A DNA stretch of 35,473 nt from Streptococcus gallolyticus (GCF_003337175.1 NZ_NETH01000019.1:1-35473), one strand, 5' to 3'; counted from the stretch's first letter, positions 1 to 7,798 are shown. Program-made: numbers and translations. The notes: generated by a model from the sequence alone, not told the origin.

Positions 1-404
1 GATATTTCTGTATCTGTAGTCGTTTGTGAACTTTCTACGCTATCTGATGAACTTGTTTCTGGTGTTTCAGAATCAGTTGTAGTATCTGCTACTTCTTGTC
101 CCTGAACATCAGCTTGGCTATCTTCAGAAACCGTTGTTTGTTCATCGTTGACCGTTACCGTTTCTTGACTAGTTCCTTCACTTGCAAGAGCTGCTGTTTC
201 AGTCGCAACGTCATTATTTTCTGCTTCTGTAACAGACGAATCAGCCACTAATTCAGTTGTATTATCGTTCTCAACCGTTACTGTTTCATCTGCGCTAACA
301 CTTGCTGTTCCCAAAGTGGCAATCAAAGCTCCTGATAATAACAAGGTTCCAATTGCGCCATAAGCTTTTGATTTTTTGATGGTTCCATGACCTTTTTCTT
401 CCAT
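1..404 (-). CDS. Secreted or surface protein, N-terminal part, cut by window edge
   Basis: The gene runs off the left edge; 134 codons are visible. The ATG at 404 has an AAGGAG ribosome-binding site about 6 nt upstream. The protein opens with a basic stretch (MEEKGHGTIKKSKAYG), then a hydrophobic core (about residues 17-33) and a VSA-DE cleavage site near residue 38, which is a Sec signal peptide. The rest is very rich in Thr, Ser, Glu, Val and Asp with no folded domain, typical of the spacer that follows the signal in streptococcal wall-anchored or secreted proteins. The KSKAYG..GT motif before the hydrophobic core resembles export signals of streptococcal surface proteins but is not a standard YSIRK. 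The function depends on the missing C-terminus; adhesin or wall hydrolase are both possible. Confidence 0.75.
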   Translation of the reverse strand, partial: MEEKGHGTIKKSKAYGAIGTLLLSGALIATLGTASVSADETVTVENDNTTELVADSSVTEAENNDVATETAALASEGTSQETVTVNDEQTTVSEDSQADVQGQEVADTTTDSETPETSSSDSVESSQTTTDTEI

Positions 405-436
405 AACTACTCCTTCATTGATAATTAGTTTTGATT

Positions 437-465
437 ATTATAACAAAATTTTAAGCTTTTTTAAA
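437..465 (-). promoter_or_regulatory. Promoter of the surface protein gene
   Basis: Read on the minus strand: TTTAAA at 465-460, a 17-nt spacer, then TATAAT at 442-437 preceded by TGT, an extended -10. It lies about 33 nt upstream of the ATG at 404. The -35 is weak and the extended -10 probably compensates. Confidence 0.5.
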
Positions 466-502
466 GGTTGGGAAGAAATTAATCGCCCAAGCTAACAAAT
501 GC

Positions 503-1786
503 TTAATTAATTTTCGTTGTTACCAAGGCTTTGGCGACGATTTGACCCTCTAAAAAAAGCTCAAAGTCGATTAATGAACTACGACGTTTTTCAGTAATGA
601 CACGTGGACGAATCACCAAACAATCGTCAATCTGAACCGCTTGCATAAAATAGAGCATCAGTTGTTCAATGATGATATTTTTTTGATGCTTTTTGGTCAA
701 AACACGAACACTGATATCTTTGATAAATTCTGTTAAGACACCTTGGGCAAAATTCCCAGCATTGTCAATCATCGTAGGTTCAACCACAAAATTGTAAACA
801 CCATCTTCGTATTGCAAATTTGATAAAATCTGGTCGCTGTATGTATAAAGGTTAGCATGTTGTAGATTTGGCAAATTTTCAACCGCCTGGCGGCGTGTAA
901 TAACCCCTAACAAGGTCAAATCCTCTGCTACAACAGGAAGCATATTCAAATCTTCAAAAATCATTTTCTGGCTGATATTAGCAAGGCTGGCTTGCGGTTT
1001 TGCCACAATCAGATTACGTGACATAATACTCTTGATAGCAATGTGTTTTTCCTTGCCAACAACGTCTAGCATGCTAACAACGCCAATAACCACATTTTTA
1101 CTATTTACAACAGGGAAACGCACATTCGCTGTTTGTTTAATCATCGCATTAAATTCACAAATCGTATCGCCTTCCTGCAAAAAGCCATAGTCTTCCTTAG
1201 TCTGATAGACCTGCTCAACAGTCGTCAAATCCGTTTTAATTCGAATATTTGAAAGGGCATGGTTAATCATCGTCGCCACGGTAAAAGTGTCATAGTGCGT
1301 GACCATGACAGGGATTCCGAGCTCGTCAGCAACACGAATCACCTCATCAGAAACAGGAAATCCCCCCGTTACTAGAATGGCATTGTGCTTTTCAAGCGCC
1401 AACAGTTGAATATTTTCACGGTCGCCGACAATCAAAAGTCCACCTTTGACAAGGTAACGTAAAATATTTTCTTGAGTCATCGCACCAATTGAAAACTTGC
1501 TAAATTCACGACTAAGCCCAGCCTTACCTGCCAGAACTTCAGAGTCACTAATGCGAGCAATTTCTGAATAGGTCAAACGCTCAATGCGAACAGCTGGCTT
1601 TTTCTCGATACGAACCGTACCACTACGCGGTCTTGTTTCAACAATGCCACGATTTTCGGCTTCCTTAATCGCACGATAAGCCGTACCGTCACTCACTTTT
1701 AAGTGATTTGAAATGCTTCGCACACTCACGCGCTTTCCAACTGGAAGATTCTCTAAATACTCTAAAATTTTCTGATGTTTACTCAT
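503..1786 (-). CDS. spxR: SpxR-type regulator: HTH, DRTGG, CBS pair, HotDog
   Basis: This 427-residue protein has the domain order of SpxR/YtoI. An N-terminal winged helix-turn-helix of GntR type (residues about 1-60) is followed by a DRTGG domain (about 75-185), two CBS motifs (about 195-305) that normally sense adenine nucleotides, and a C-terminal HotDog thioesterase-like domain (about 320-427). In S. pneumoniae SpxR activates spxB, linking pyruvate oxidase to energy or acyl-CoA state; that role is known for the family, and its target here is unknown. I chose the ATG at 1786 (MSKHQKIL) because AGGTGA lies about 8 nt upstream and an HTH protein normally starts there; an in-frame extension to 1852 has no support. 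The start overlaps the end of the GNAT gene by 8 nt, so the two are co-transcribed and probably translationally coupled. Confidence 0.85.
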   Translation of the reverse strand: MSKHQKILEYLENLPVGKRVSVRSISNHLKVSDGTAYRAIKEAENRGIVETRPRSGTVRIEKKPAVRIERLTYSEIARISDSEVLAGKAGLSREFSKFSIGAMTQENILRYLVKGGLLIVGDRENIQLLALEKHNAILVTGGFPVSDEVIRVADELGIPVMVTHYDTFTVATMINHALSNIRIKTDLTTVEQVYQTKEDYGFLQEGDTICEFNAMIKQTANVRFPVVNSKNVVIGVVSMLDVVGKEKHIAIKSIMSRNLIVAKPQASLANISQKMIFEDLNMLPVVAEDLTLLGVITRRQAVENLPNLQHANLYTYSDQILSNLQYEDGVYNFVVEPTMIDNAGNFAQGVLTEFIKDISVRVLTKKHQKNIIIEQLMLYFMQAVQIDDCLVIRPRVITEKRRSSLIDFELFLEGQIVAKALVTTKIN

Positions 1787-2333
1787 AACGATAATCACCT
1801 TTACTGATTTGATAATCAACGTAATCTCGCATTTTGCGTGTATAACGGTCACTTCCTTTGAAGCGTTGTTTCAATTTGAAACCTGATTTTTGCGCAACAC
1901 GTTGACTAGCCAAATTTTCTTCATGGGCAATAACATGTAATTCTTTAAAGCCAAATTCCTTAAAGCTTAAAAAACATAAGGTTTTCAAGCTTTCTGTCAT
2001 CAAGCCTTGTCCCCAAAACTGTTGATTCAAAAAATACCCAATTTCTGCAGATGAACGATTCAAATCTATCTTCTCAAATCGAATACAGCCAATCATTTTA
2101 TGAGATTTTTTATCTTCAATTGCCCAAACCCCAAGTGGCTCTTTCATGAAATAATGAACCATTAGATAATCACTTTCACGGTGACTAGCTCGACTTGGAA
2201 AAATAAACCGAAGATTATCAGGATTGCTACAAATCTCAAAAAAGTCCTGACTATCCTTATAGGCAAAAGGGCGTAAATACAGGCGCTCTGTCTCAAAAAA
2301 CGCATAACGTCCCAAACGTGTCCAAATATCCAT
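1779..2333 (-). CDS. GNAT family N-acetyltransferase (RimJ/RimL-like)
   Basis: A complete 184-residue acetyltransferase. It opens with the ETERLYLRPF strand typical of RimJ/RimL-type GNAT proteins (residues 14-23). The acetyl-CoA pyrophosphate loop is NQQFWGQG at 103-110, and the late EENLASQRVAQKSGF segment is the usual C-terminal GNAT helix. The family acetylates protein N-termini or small amines; the substrate here cannot be read from sequence. It is the first gene of a two-gene unit with spxR. A perfect TATAAT ends exactly 6 nt before the ATG and no Shine-Dalgarno is present, so the mRNA is predicted to be leaderless. Confidence 0.85.
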   Translation of the reverse strand: MDIWTRLGRYAFFETERLYLRPFAYKDSQDFFEICSNPDNLRFIFPSRASHRESDYLMVHYFMKEPLGVWAIEDKKSHKMIGCIRFEKIDLNRSSAEIGYFLNQQFWGQGLMTESLKTLCFLSFKEFGFKELHVIAHEENLASQRVAQKSGFKLKQRFKGSDRYTRKMRDYVDYQISKGDYRYE

Positions 2334-2339
2334 AGTTCT

Positions 2340-2345
2340 ATTATA
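2340..2345 (-). promoter_or_regulatory. -10 box abutting the GNAT start (leaderless candidate)
   Basis: TATAAT on the minus strand, then six bases (AGAACT), then ATG at 2333. Initiation seven bases after the -10 would place +1 on the A of the ATG. The -35 region is poor (GACAAA at 17-nt spacing). Confidence 0.55.
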
Positions 2346-2392
2346 TCACAAGAGGTTCTAATTTTGTCTTTAGCTATCTGACCACGCGCGAC

Positions 2393-2414
2393 AAAAAAGA
2401 AGCCCTTGGGCTTC
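2393..2414 (-). terminator. Rho-independent terminator of murA
   Basis: On the minus strand GAAGCCC-AA-GGGCTTC is followed directly by TTTTTT. It begins a few bases after the murA stop. Confidence 0.85.
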
Positions 2415-2417
2415 CTC

Positions 2418-3677
2418 TTAATCTTCAATTAATTTAATATCAGCGCCTAGGGCTGTTAATTTTTCAATGATATTTGAATAACCGCGCAAAATAAATTCAA
2501 CGTTAGTAATTTCTGTTTGACCTTCTGCCATTAGACCTGCAATAACAAGCGCTGCACCTGCACGCAAATCAGACGCTTTAACAGGAGCTCCTGTTAATTT
2601 ATTAGGTCCTTGGTAAGCAATACGACCACCAACAATAGAAATATCAGCACCCATTCGTACCAATTCAGCAACGTGATTAGTACGTTTTTCATAAATGGTA
2701 TCTAGGATAGTACCACGTCCCTCAGCTATCAACAATAACGGCGTGATTGGTTGTTGCAAATCAGTCGCAAAACCTGGATATGGTGACGTTTTCACTGATA
2801 TGGCTTTCAATACTGATTGTTTTTCAACAAAGATAGAATCCTCTTCAACCGTCATGCGAACGCCCATTTCTTCGAGTTTTGCAATGTAACTCTCTAAGTG
2901 TTCATAAAGGACATTGGTAATACGAACCCCTTCACCCATTGCTGCTGCCATGGCAATATAAGTACCAGCTTCAATACGGTCAGGAACAACTTGGTGACGT
3001 GTGCCATGAAGGTAATCAACACCTTCAATTGTAATCACATCTGTACCAGCACCACGAATGTGAGCTCCCATATTGTTTAACAAAGTAGCCACGTCAATGA
3101 TTTCTGGCTCACGCGCAGCATTTTCAATAATCGTACGACCATTTGCCTTAGTTGCTGCAAGTATCGTATTAATCGTTGCTCCAACACTAACCGTATCCAT
3201 ATAGATATGTGCACCATGAATAGACTCACCATTTGTCGCCAAACGCATCGCTTCGCCTTCATACGAAATCACAGCTCCCATGGCTTCAAAAGCTTTAAGG
3301 TGCAAATCAATAGGACGAGGACCAAGGTCACAACCACCTGGGAGACCTACTGTAGCATCACCAAAACGACTTAACAAACTACCATAGAAATAATAAGAGG
3401 CACGTAAGCTATTAATCTTACCATAAGGCATTGGTTGGTTTTTAATGCCACGTGGATCAATTTCAAGGGTATCTTCTTCTCTTTTCACTTTGGCGCCCAT
3501 GATTTCCATGATTTCAATTAAACTATCAACATCGGAAATAGCAGGAACGCCATCTAATATGACAATATCATCCGCAAGAATAGCTGCAGGAATCAAAGCA
3601 ACTACACTATTCTTTGCACCTGAAATAGCAACCTCACCTTTTAAAGGCTTGCCACCATTAATTACAATTTTACGCAT
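2418..3677 (-). CDS. murA: UDP-N-acetylglucosamine 1-carboxyvinyltransferase
   Basis: MurA catalyses the first committed step of peptidoglycan synthesis in the cytoplasm: transfer of enolpyruvate from PEP to UDP-GlcNAc. The 419-residue length matches the family. Lys22-Asn23 of the substrate site are present in the AISGAKNS segment, and the catalytic loop holds Cys116 in [13 protein letters not shown], the residue attacked by fosfomycin. Gram-positive bacteria of this group carry two paralogues (murA1/murA2, also called murZ); I cannot say from one window which this is. The gene has its own promoter at 3713-3741. The ATG at 3677 has only a weak purine stretch upstream (AGAAAG), but the N-terminus [12 protein letters not shown] is the family start. 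Confidence 0.95.
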   Translation of the reverse strand: MRKIVINGGKPLKGEVAISGAKNSVVALIPAAILADDIVILDGVPAISDVDSLIEIMEIMGAKVKREEDTLEIDPRGIKNQPMPYGKINSLRASYYFYGSLLSRFGDATVGLPGGCDLGPRPIDLHLKAFEAMGAVISYEGEAMRLATNGESIHGAHIYMDTVSVGATINTILAATKANGRTIIENAAREPEIIDVATLLNNMGAHIRGAGTDVITIEGVDYLHGTRHQVVPDRIEAGTYIAMAAAMGEGVRITNVLYEHLESYIAKLEEMGVRMTVEEDSIFVEKQSVLKAISVKTSPYPGFATDLQQPITPLLLIAEGRGTILDTIYEKRTNHVAELVRMGADISIVGGRIAYQGPNKLTGAPVKASDLRAGAALVIAGLMAEGQTEITNVEFILRGYSNIIEKLTALGADIKLIED

Positions 3678-3712
3678 ACATTCAAAACTTTCTGCTAGAA
3701 TTCAACCTTTTC

Positions 3713-3741
3713 ATTTTAACACATATTATTCAAATTGACAA
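3713..3741 (-). promoter_or_regulatory. Promoter of murA
   Basis: TTGTCA (3741-3736), a 17-nt spacer, then TAAAAT (3718-3713) on the minus strand, about 36 nt upstream of the murA ATG. The -35 lies inside the last codons of the small gene at 3726-3893, so the promoter overlaps acquired DNA. Confidence 0.75.
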
Positions 3742-3893
3742 ACTGAATGAGCAGTCATATTATGCGGATAATCAGTAAATAAGTGATATATCTTCTTTTT
3801 ATCAAAACTGAATGGGTGACGCCCTACTTGTTCATCATCTTCAACCCACCAAATTTTGTCATCTGGGTTCTTTTTGTAAAACTCATTTGGCAT
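3726..3893 (-). CDS. Small immunity-like protein, probably C-terminally truncated
   Basis: A 55-residue ORF beginning MPNEFYKKNPDDKIWWVEDD. Its ATG sits inside the last codons of the toxin fragment (11-nt overlap), with AAGGA about 10 nt upstream. The FYKxNPxDKIWW...FSFDKKKIYxLFxDYPHN pattern resembles, from memory, a family of small proteins (DUF7675-like) found beside such toxins. The overlap with a papain-fold toxin end suggests an immunity protein. Homologues as I recall them continue past the DYPHN position, whereas this one changes character and stops at 3726 inside the murA promoter, so it may be cut at its C-terminus. Function is inferred from position only. Confidence 0.5.
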   Translation of the reverse strand: MPNEFYKKNPDDKIWWVEDDEQVGRHPFSFDKKKIYHLFTDYPHNMTAHSVCQFE

Positions 3894-4275
3894 AGCCACC
3901 ACTTCCTTTCACTTGATTTCCTGTATTGGTATTTAAGTATCCTAATGCTGTTTTAAACTCTGGACTATTCCCTAATTCTTCGGTATCGTACACCATAATC
4001 TCACGTAGTTTTCTTCTTCGTGAGCTTGCTCCAAACCTTTCTTTTAACGATTCTGGTGTAAGTTCAAACCAACCGTTACCATCTTCTGTTTGTAACTCTA
4101 AATAGTGCCAAATACCATTGATATTTTTAACAACAGTTGCATGTTCAGAAACCGCTAAATAATATTCTTTTGACTTATCGCAATCTGCCAACAGGTCAAC
4201 TGTTGCTTGAATCTCATCTTTGGCTAACGCCGTCCTTAAATTGACACCTTCAAAATCGCCATCACCTACGCCTAC
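3883..4275 (-). pseudogene. C-terminal fragment of a papain-fold toxin (phage or polymorphic toxin type)
   Basis: The frame is open from 4275 to the stop at 3883 (130 codons) with no start codon fitting a complete protein; an in-frame TAA at 4276-4278 cuts it upstream. The segment KEYYLAVSEHATVVKN...WHYLELQTEDGNGW resembles the papain-like toxin domain at the C-terminus of some phage minor head proteins and polymorphic toxins: a conserved His before a hydrophobic strand, then a Gln/Asn-containing strand. The only upstream Cys is in LADCDKSKE, and I cannot tell whether it is catalytic. Everything N-terminal (delivery or head-morphogenesis part) is missing. The overlapping downstream small gene fits a toxin-immunity pair. 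I call this a relic, not an active toxin. Confidence 0.5.
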
Positions 4276-4277
4276 TT

Positions 4278-4534
4278 ATCAAAAATCAAAAATTCTATTT
4301 GCTCCTTGAGAAATTCAACCGTGCAGCTGTCCGTATTTATCAATCTATTGATGCTCCTTGGCATATTAAAGCGAAAACACCATGAACTCACAGACAGCTT
4401 ACTTTTTTATTGTCGGTGGTTATTCTAATATTATTTCTTCTTGGTTAACCGAAGAAAATCCGCGTAATCCACAAGAAATTGCGGAACACATTAACAATAT
4501 ATTTATCAATGTTTCACGGAATCTAGAATTATAA
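4278..4534 (+). pseudogene. TetR/AcrR regulator, C-terminal remnant with frameshift
   Basis: Two plus-strand frames join to make one TetR-like C-terminal half. Frame A (about 4278-4382) reads FYLLLEKFNRAAVRIYQSID..., and frame B from 4382 reads MNSQTAYFFIVGGYSNIISS... to a TAA at 4532-4534. They overlap at ATGA (4382-4385), a one-base slip. The N-terminal DNA-binding half is absent, and the fragment abuts the toxin relic on the opposite strand at 4275, marking a recombination junction. It is non-functional as it stands. Confidence 0.6.
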
Positions 4535-4539
4535 CAATC

Positions 4540-4569
4540 AAAAATCGTTGCACCAATGGTACGACGATT
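4540..4569 (-). terminator. Terminator of metK
   Basis: On the minus strand AATCGT pairs with ACGATT and GTACC with GGTGC around an ATT loop, with one C/A mismatch. A run of T follows. It starts just after the metK stop at 4576. Confidence 0.75.
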
Positions 4570-4575
4570 ATTTTT

Positions 4576-5766
4576 TTATTTCACTGCTTCTTTCAAAGCT
4601 TCTACTTTATCAAGTTTTTCCCATGGGAGGTCAATATCTGTACGTCCCATGTGTCCATATGCAGCTGTTTGACGGTAAATTGGACGTTTCAAATCAAGCA
4701 TTTGAATGATTCCTGCTGGGCGAAGGTCAAAAACTTCACGAACAGCAGCTTCCAATTTGCTTTCAGCAACGGTATTAGTGCCAAATGTATCCACACGAAC
4801 TGAGACAGGTTGCGCTACACCAATAGCATATGCCAATTGCACTTCTGCTTTAGTGGCAAAACCAGCAGCAACAATATTTTTAGCAATGTAACGCGCAGCA
4901 TATGAGGCTGAGCGGTCCACTTTTGTCGCATCTTTACCAGAGAAAGCACCGCCACCATGACGCGCATAGCCTCCATAAGTATCAACAATAATCTTACGAC
5001 CAGTCAAACCAGAGTCACCTTGAGGTCCTCCGATAACAAAGCGTCCAGTTGGATTAATGAAGAATTTCGTCTTATCATCAAGGTATTTTTCTGGAATAAC
5101 CGCTTTGATAACTTTTTCAATGACATCTTGACGAATTTGGTCATTTGTCGCTTCTGGGTCATGCTGTGTAGAGATAACAACAGTGTCCACACGAACTGGC
5201 TTGTCATTTTCATCATATTCAACAGTTACTTGTGATTTAGCATCTGGACGAAGGTATGAAATCTCACCAGATTTACGCAAATCAGCCAATTTCTTCACCA
5301 ATTTATGTGAAAGTGAAATTGGCAATGGCATTAATTCAGGTGTTTCATCAATGGCAAAACCGAACATTAGCCCTTGGTCACCTGCACCAATCAAATCAAG
5401 CGGGTCTTGGTCTACATTTCCACGAACCTCAAGCGCTTCGTTAACCCCTTGTGCAATATCAGGTGATTGTTCAACCAATGACGGATGAACCCCAACCGAT
5501 TCAGCAGAAAAGCCATATTCAGCATTAGTATAACCAATTTCGGCGATGGTATCGCGAACAATACGATTAATATCAACATAAGCTGTCGTTGAAATTTCAC
5601 CAAAAACATGAACTGAGCCAGTATATACGGCTGTTTCTGCCGCAACGTGCGCATCAGGATCTTGTTCCAACACAGCATCTAAAATAGCATCTGAAATTTG
5701 GTCTGCAATCTTATCTGGATGCCCCTCAGAAACTGATTCAGACGTGAAAAGTTTACGTTCTGACAT
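4576..5766 (-). CDS. metK: S-adenosylmethionine synthetase
   Basis: MetK makes S-adenosylmethionine from methionine and ATP as a cytoplasmic tetramer. The 396-residue product carries the family signatures: SVSEGHPDK near residue 15 with the catalytic His, GAGDQG at 127-132, and the Gly-rich [17 protein letters not shown] segment in the middle domain. The ATG at 5766 (MSERKLF) is preceded at about 9 nt by an unusual run of six G as Shine-Dalgarno; the longer frame from 5787 lacks a signal. The upstream leader is strongly structured (see 5783-5885). The gene is transcribed alone and ends in a terminator. Confidence 0.97.
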   Translation of the reverse strand: MSERKLFTSESVSEGHPDKIADQISDAILDAVLEQDPDAHVAAETAVYTGSVHVFGEISTTAYVDINRIVRDTIAEIGYTNAEYGFSAESVGVHPSLVEQSPDIAQGVNEALEVRGNVDQDPLDLIGAGDQGLMFGFAIDETPELMPLPISLSHKLVKKLADLRKSGEISYLRPDAKSQVTVEYDENDKPVRVDTVVISTQHDPEATNDQIRQDVIEKVIKAVIPEKYLDDKTKFFINPTGRFVIGGPQGDSGLTGRKIIVDTYGGYARHGGGAFSGKDATKVDRSASYAARYIAKNIVAAGFATKAEVQLAYAIGVAQPVSVRVDTFGTNTVAESKLEAAVREVFDLRPAGIIQMLDLKRPIYRQTAAYGHMGRTDIDLPWEKLDKVEALKEAVK

Positions 5767-5782
5767 AAAAATGTCCCCCCAT

Positions 5783-5885
5783 ATCATTAATTTTTCATTC
5801 TAACACCTCTAAGTATTAGAATGTCGGAAAAAATTTTTTCCTTGAAATATCTGTACAAAAAATATCATCATTTCAGCGAGAGTTA
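5783..5885 (-). promoter_or_regulatory. Structured metK leader, possible SAM-responsive (SMK-like) element
   Basis: On the minus strand the leader contains a stem TGAAAT/ATTTCA enclosing GATG...CAGAT, then a 16-nt palindrome of GGAAAAAA and TTTTTTCC, then an 11-bp hairpin (CATTCTAATAC/GTGTTAGAATG) ending some 25 nt before the G-run Shine-Dalgarno. In Lactobacillales metK is often controlled by the SMK box, in which SAM sequesters a G-rich Shine-Dalgarno. The GATG and CAGAT elements and the GGGGGG fit loosely, but the conserved TTGTAACC core is absent. I therefore call the structure with confidence but the SMK identity only tentatively. Confidence 0.35.
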
Positions 5886-5889
5886 TGAC

Positions 5890-5926
5890 GGTCAAAAACT
5901 AAAACGATTATTTTTAGTTTTTGACC
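5890..5926. repeat. Perfect 15-bp inverted repeat
   Basis: GGTCAAAAACTAAAA (5890-5904), a 7-nt loop, and its exact complement (5912-5926). No T-run follows on either strand, so it is not a standard terminator. It lies upstream of the metK leader. Confidence 0.7.
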
Positions 5927-5940
5927 TAATAAGTCACTTA

Positions 5941-5999
5941 GGAAACCGCCATAGCGGCTTTCCGTGAAATGACTAGCTACTTTCAGTAGCAGACATTTC
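5941..5999. repeat. Two adjacent hairpins in the metK-birA gap
   Basis: GGAAA-CCGC...GCGG-C-TTTCC occupies 5941-5963. GCTACT-TTC-AGTAGC (5976-5990) is flanked by GAAATG (5966-5971) and CATTTC (5994-5999). I recognise no RNA family; they could belong to a small RNA or to a decayed mobile sequence. Confidence 0.4.
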
Positions 6000-6012
6000 T
6001 AGTGAGTTACAA

Positions 6013-6224
6013 AGTACCAATCTACATCTTCTAAAAAGAGATGGCGCAGTTAATGGCGGGTTAGTCAAGGCAGCGAAATCGCAGATAATACTGAAGCATA
6101 TCAAGATGGGCTAACGAAGAATAACACGTTATTAAACCGCCAGATTGTCTTATCGGGACTCATTAACTCACTTATTGTACCACGTTTTACCGCAAATGCC
6201 TATAACAAATTTATTATCAGGTGA
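6013..6224 (+). pseudogene. Decayed coding remnant, unknown family
   Basis: A plus-strand frame from about 6013 reads STNLHLLKRDGAVNGG... A second frame, from 6057 to a TGA at 6222-6224, reads ...IADNTEAYQDGLTKNN, then a segment ending ANAYNKFIIR. The two join with a one-base slip near 6070-6080 and look like protein composition rather than noise. There is no start with a ribosome-binding site. I do not recognise the family. The rest of the 5767-6363 gap holds only the structured metK leader, the inverted repeats and the birA promoter. Confidence 0.3.
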
Positions 6225-6322
6225 TAACTTTTACCTAATCTTTACAGTGATATTAGTTTTACCGTGATGACATCTTTGTCACTTCATCTACAATACCTTT
6301 ATAAATTTAACAACATTGAAGC

Positions 6323-6357
6323 TTGGTTAGGAATATTTGGAAAAAATATATTATACT
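6323..6357 (+). promoter_or_regulatory. Promoter abutting birA
   Basis: TTGGTT (6323-6328), an 18-nt spacer, TATATT (6347-6352), overlapping a second -10-like TATACT (6352-6357). TATACT ends 6 nt before the ATG at 6364, so transcripts would be leaderless or nearly so. Confidence 0.5.
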
Positions 6358-6363
6358 AAAGAT

Positions 6364-7296
6364 ATGAAAACCTACGAAAAACTTTATGATTATCTCAAGA
6401 CACAGGACGATTATGTTAGCGGGGAAAAATTGGCGCAAGAATTTGAGCTATCTCGCACAGCTATTTGGAAAGCGATTAAAACCTTGGAAGACAAGGGTGT
6501 TCAAATTCATTCGGTTAAAAAACGCGGTTATAAAATTATCTCAGGCGACCTACTAGTCCCTCAGCAAATTGCGACAAATCTTAATATTGCGGTCACTTTG
6601 AATGAAAAAAGTGAATCAACTCAGTTAGATGCTAAAAATAATATCGATACTGATAAGCAGCCGCACCTTTACCTAGCTCCAAGTCAAGAAATGGCTAAAG
6701 GACGCTTTGGCAGACGTTTTTTTGCCTCAAAACAAGGTGGCATCTATATGTCTCTTCACCTAAAACCAAACGTTCCTTTCGAACAAGTTAAACCCTATAC
6801 GCTCATGGTTGCATCTAGCATTGTTAAGGCTATTTCTCGTTTGACAGGTATTGAAACCGAAATAAAATGGGTCAACGATATCTACCTAAATGGCAAAAAA
6901 ATCGCAGGCATTTTAACCGAAGCGATTTCATCTGTTGAAACCGGCTTGATTACCGATGTGATTATTGGTGTCGGGCTTAATTTTCATATCACAGATTTTC
7001 CAGACGCTATTGCACAAAAAGCTGGAACCCTTTTTAGCGAGCAACCAACTATCACACGCAATCAATTAATCACTGAAATTTGGAATCTTTTCTTCTCAAT
7101 TCCTCAAAAAGATTTAGTAAAAGTTTATAAAGAAAAATCACTTGTTTTAAACAAACAAGTGACCTTTATCGAAAATGATATTCTCTTTTCAGGTATAGCT
7201 GAAGAAATCACAGACCATGGACATCTTCTCGTTAAACTTGACAATGGTCAAGAAAAATTATTACGTAGTGGTGAAATCAGTCTTTCTTCTTGGTAG
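6364..7296 (+). CDS. birA: Bifunctional biotin ligase and biotin repressor
   Basis: BirA makes biotinyl-AMP and attaches biotin to carrier proteins such as the acetyl-CoA carboxylase carrier; with its HTH it can also repress biotin uptake genes. In the 310 residues a winged HTH (about 5-60, ELSRTAIWKAIKTLED) is followed by the catalytic domain with the biotinyl-AMP loop KGRFGRRF (112-119), KWVND (168-172) and GKKIAGILTE (177-186), then a C-terminal SH3-like domain. I chose the ATG at 6364 (MKTYEKLY) by family similarity; it has no Shine-Dalgarno and sits 6 nt after a -10 box. An in-frame TTG at 6337 has TTAGGA upstream but would lie upstream of the predicted transcription start. The 3' end overlaps the convergent DUF3272 gene by 20 nt. 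Confidence 0.93.
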   Translation: MKTYEKLYDYLKTQDDYVSGEKLAQEFELSRTAIWKAIKTLEDKGVQIHSVKKRGYKIISGDLLVPQQIATNLNIAVTLNEKSESTQLDAKNNIDTDKQPHLYLAPSQEMAKGRFGRRFFASKQGGIYMSLHLKPNVPFEQVKPYTLMVASSIVKAISRLTGIETEIKWVNDIYLNGKKIAGILTEAISSVETGLITDVIIGVGLNFHITDFPDAIAQKAGTLFSEQPTITRNQLITEIWNLFFSIPQKDLVKVYKEKSLVLNKQVTFIENDILFSGIAEEITDHGHLLVKLDNGQEKLLRSGEISLSSW

Positions 7297-7471
7297 TGGA
7301 TGTCAACGTGTGAATGAATTTGTCAACCTTATAGGTACGCTTGAGGTCGCGAAAAAGCAAAATCCCCCAAAAGAAAGCAAATAAATAATCCCCTTCAAAT
7401 AGACAGTCATTAAAAAAGTATGTTTCAAAAGCGCACATCAGCGCCACAAATATAAAACGGCTTTTAGTCAT
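7277..7471 (-). CDS. Small membrane protein, DUF3272 family
   Basis: A 64-residue protein, MTKSRFIFVALMCAFETYFF at its start, with two hydrophobic segments (about 5-22 and 27-42) and a basic C-terminus ending TTKKKD. Length and pattern match the streptococcal DUF3272 family of unknown function. It converges with birA, overlapping it by 20 nt, so no terminator separates them. The start at 7471 is set by family length; a strong promoter ends 6 nt upstream and there is no Shine-Dalgarno, predicting a leaderless mRNA. A 14-residue in-frame extension exists but lies inside the promoter. Confidence 0.7.
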   Translation of the reverse strand: MTKSRFIFVALMCAFETYFFNDCLFEGDYLFAFFWGILLFRDLKRTYKVDKFIHTLTSTTKKKD

Positions 7472-7477
7472 GTTTCT

Positions 7478-7506
7478 ATTATAACATACCTTCATTATTT
7501 TGACAG
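7478..7506 (-). promoter_or_regulatory. Promoter of the DUF3272 gene (leaderless candidate)
   Basis: CTGTCA (7506-7501), exactly 17 nt, then TGT-TATAAT (-10 at 7483-7478) on the minus strand, then six bases (AGAAAC) and the ATG at 7471. This is the clearest case of the class in this window. Confidence 0.75.
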
Positions 7507-7518
7507 ATTTCACAGAAT

Positions 7519-7797
7519 CTATTGTTTAGAAAAAGTCTTTTTTGATACTTCCCTTAGGTTCCTTGCTTTTTTATTTCTAGGATCAAACCTCAAAACTTCC
7601 ACTAGATGCTCAAAACTTCCGAGATGTAGGAGAAACTTCGTTTCTCTTATCTGCAGGCTTAAACAATCTCCCAGATTGCTTAAGCAGCACAAAGTATCGT
7701 CTTGTTGCTCACTTCGTTCGCGAATAATCCTAAAATCGAACAGAGAAACAACAATTGTTTGCAACTTAGTTTGAGTAAAAAGTAAGTTTATCCACAT
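7519..7797 (-). repeat. Hairpin-rich intergenic repeat-like element with a spurious-looking 92-codon frame
   Basis: Between the dnaX terminator and the DUF3272 promoter lie three ordered structures. One is a 13-bp inverted repeat (GCTTAAACAATCT with its near-complement, 7657-7685). One is a GAGAAAC/GTTTCTC hairpin (7630-7646). One is a 12-bp direct repeat CTCAAAACTTCC (7589-7600 and 7609-7620, period 20). A minus-strand frame of 92 codons crosses all of it and includes SLFDFRIIRERSEQQD, a phrase I recall from spurious streptococcal ORFs in repeats. No ribosome-binding site precedes it. I favour a dispersed noncoding element over a gene. Confidence 0.45.
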
Positions 7798-7798
7798 T

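Noticed and set aside
5927-6224. A known stable RNA (RNase P, tmRNA, 6S or T-box) in the metK-birA gap
   Set aside because: None of the conserved cores (GAGGAAAGTCC, tmRNA ends, T-box GGTGG) occurs; the 3' half reads better as decayed coding sequence.
6337-6363. TTG start for birA with nine extra residues
   Set aside because: Although TTAGGA precedes it, it lies upstream of the predicted transcription start and relatives begin at MKTYEK.
7519-7797. 92-codon minus-strand frame as a protein gene
   Set aside because: No ribosome-binding site, crosses several hairpins and direct repeats, and its sequence looks like translated repeat DNA.
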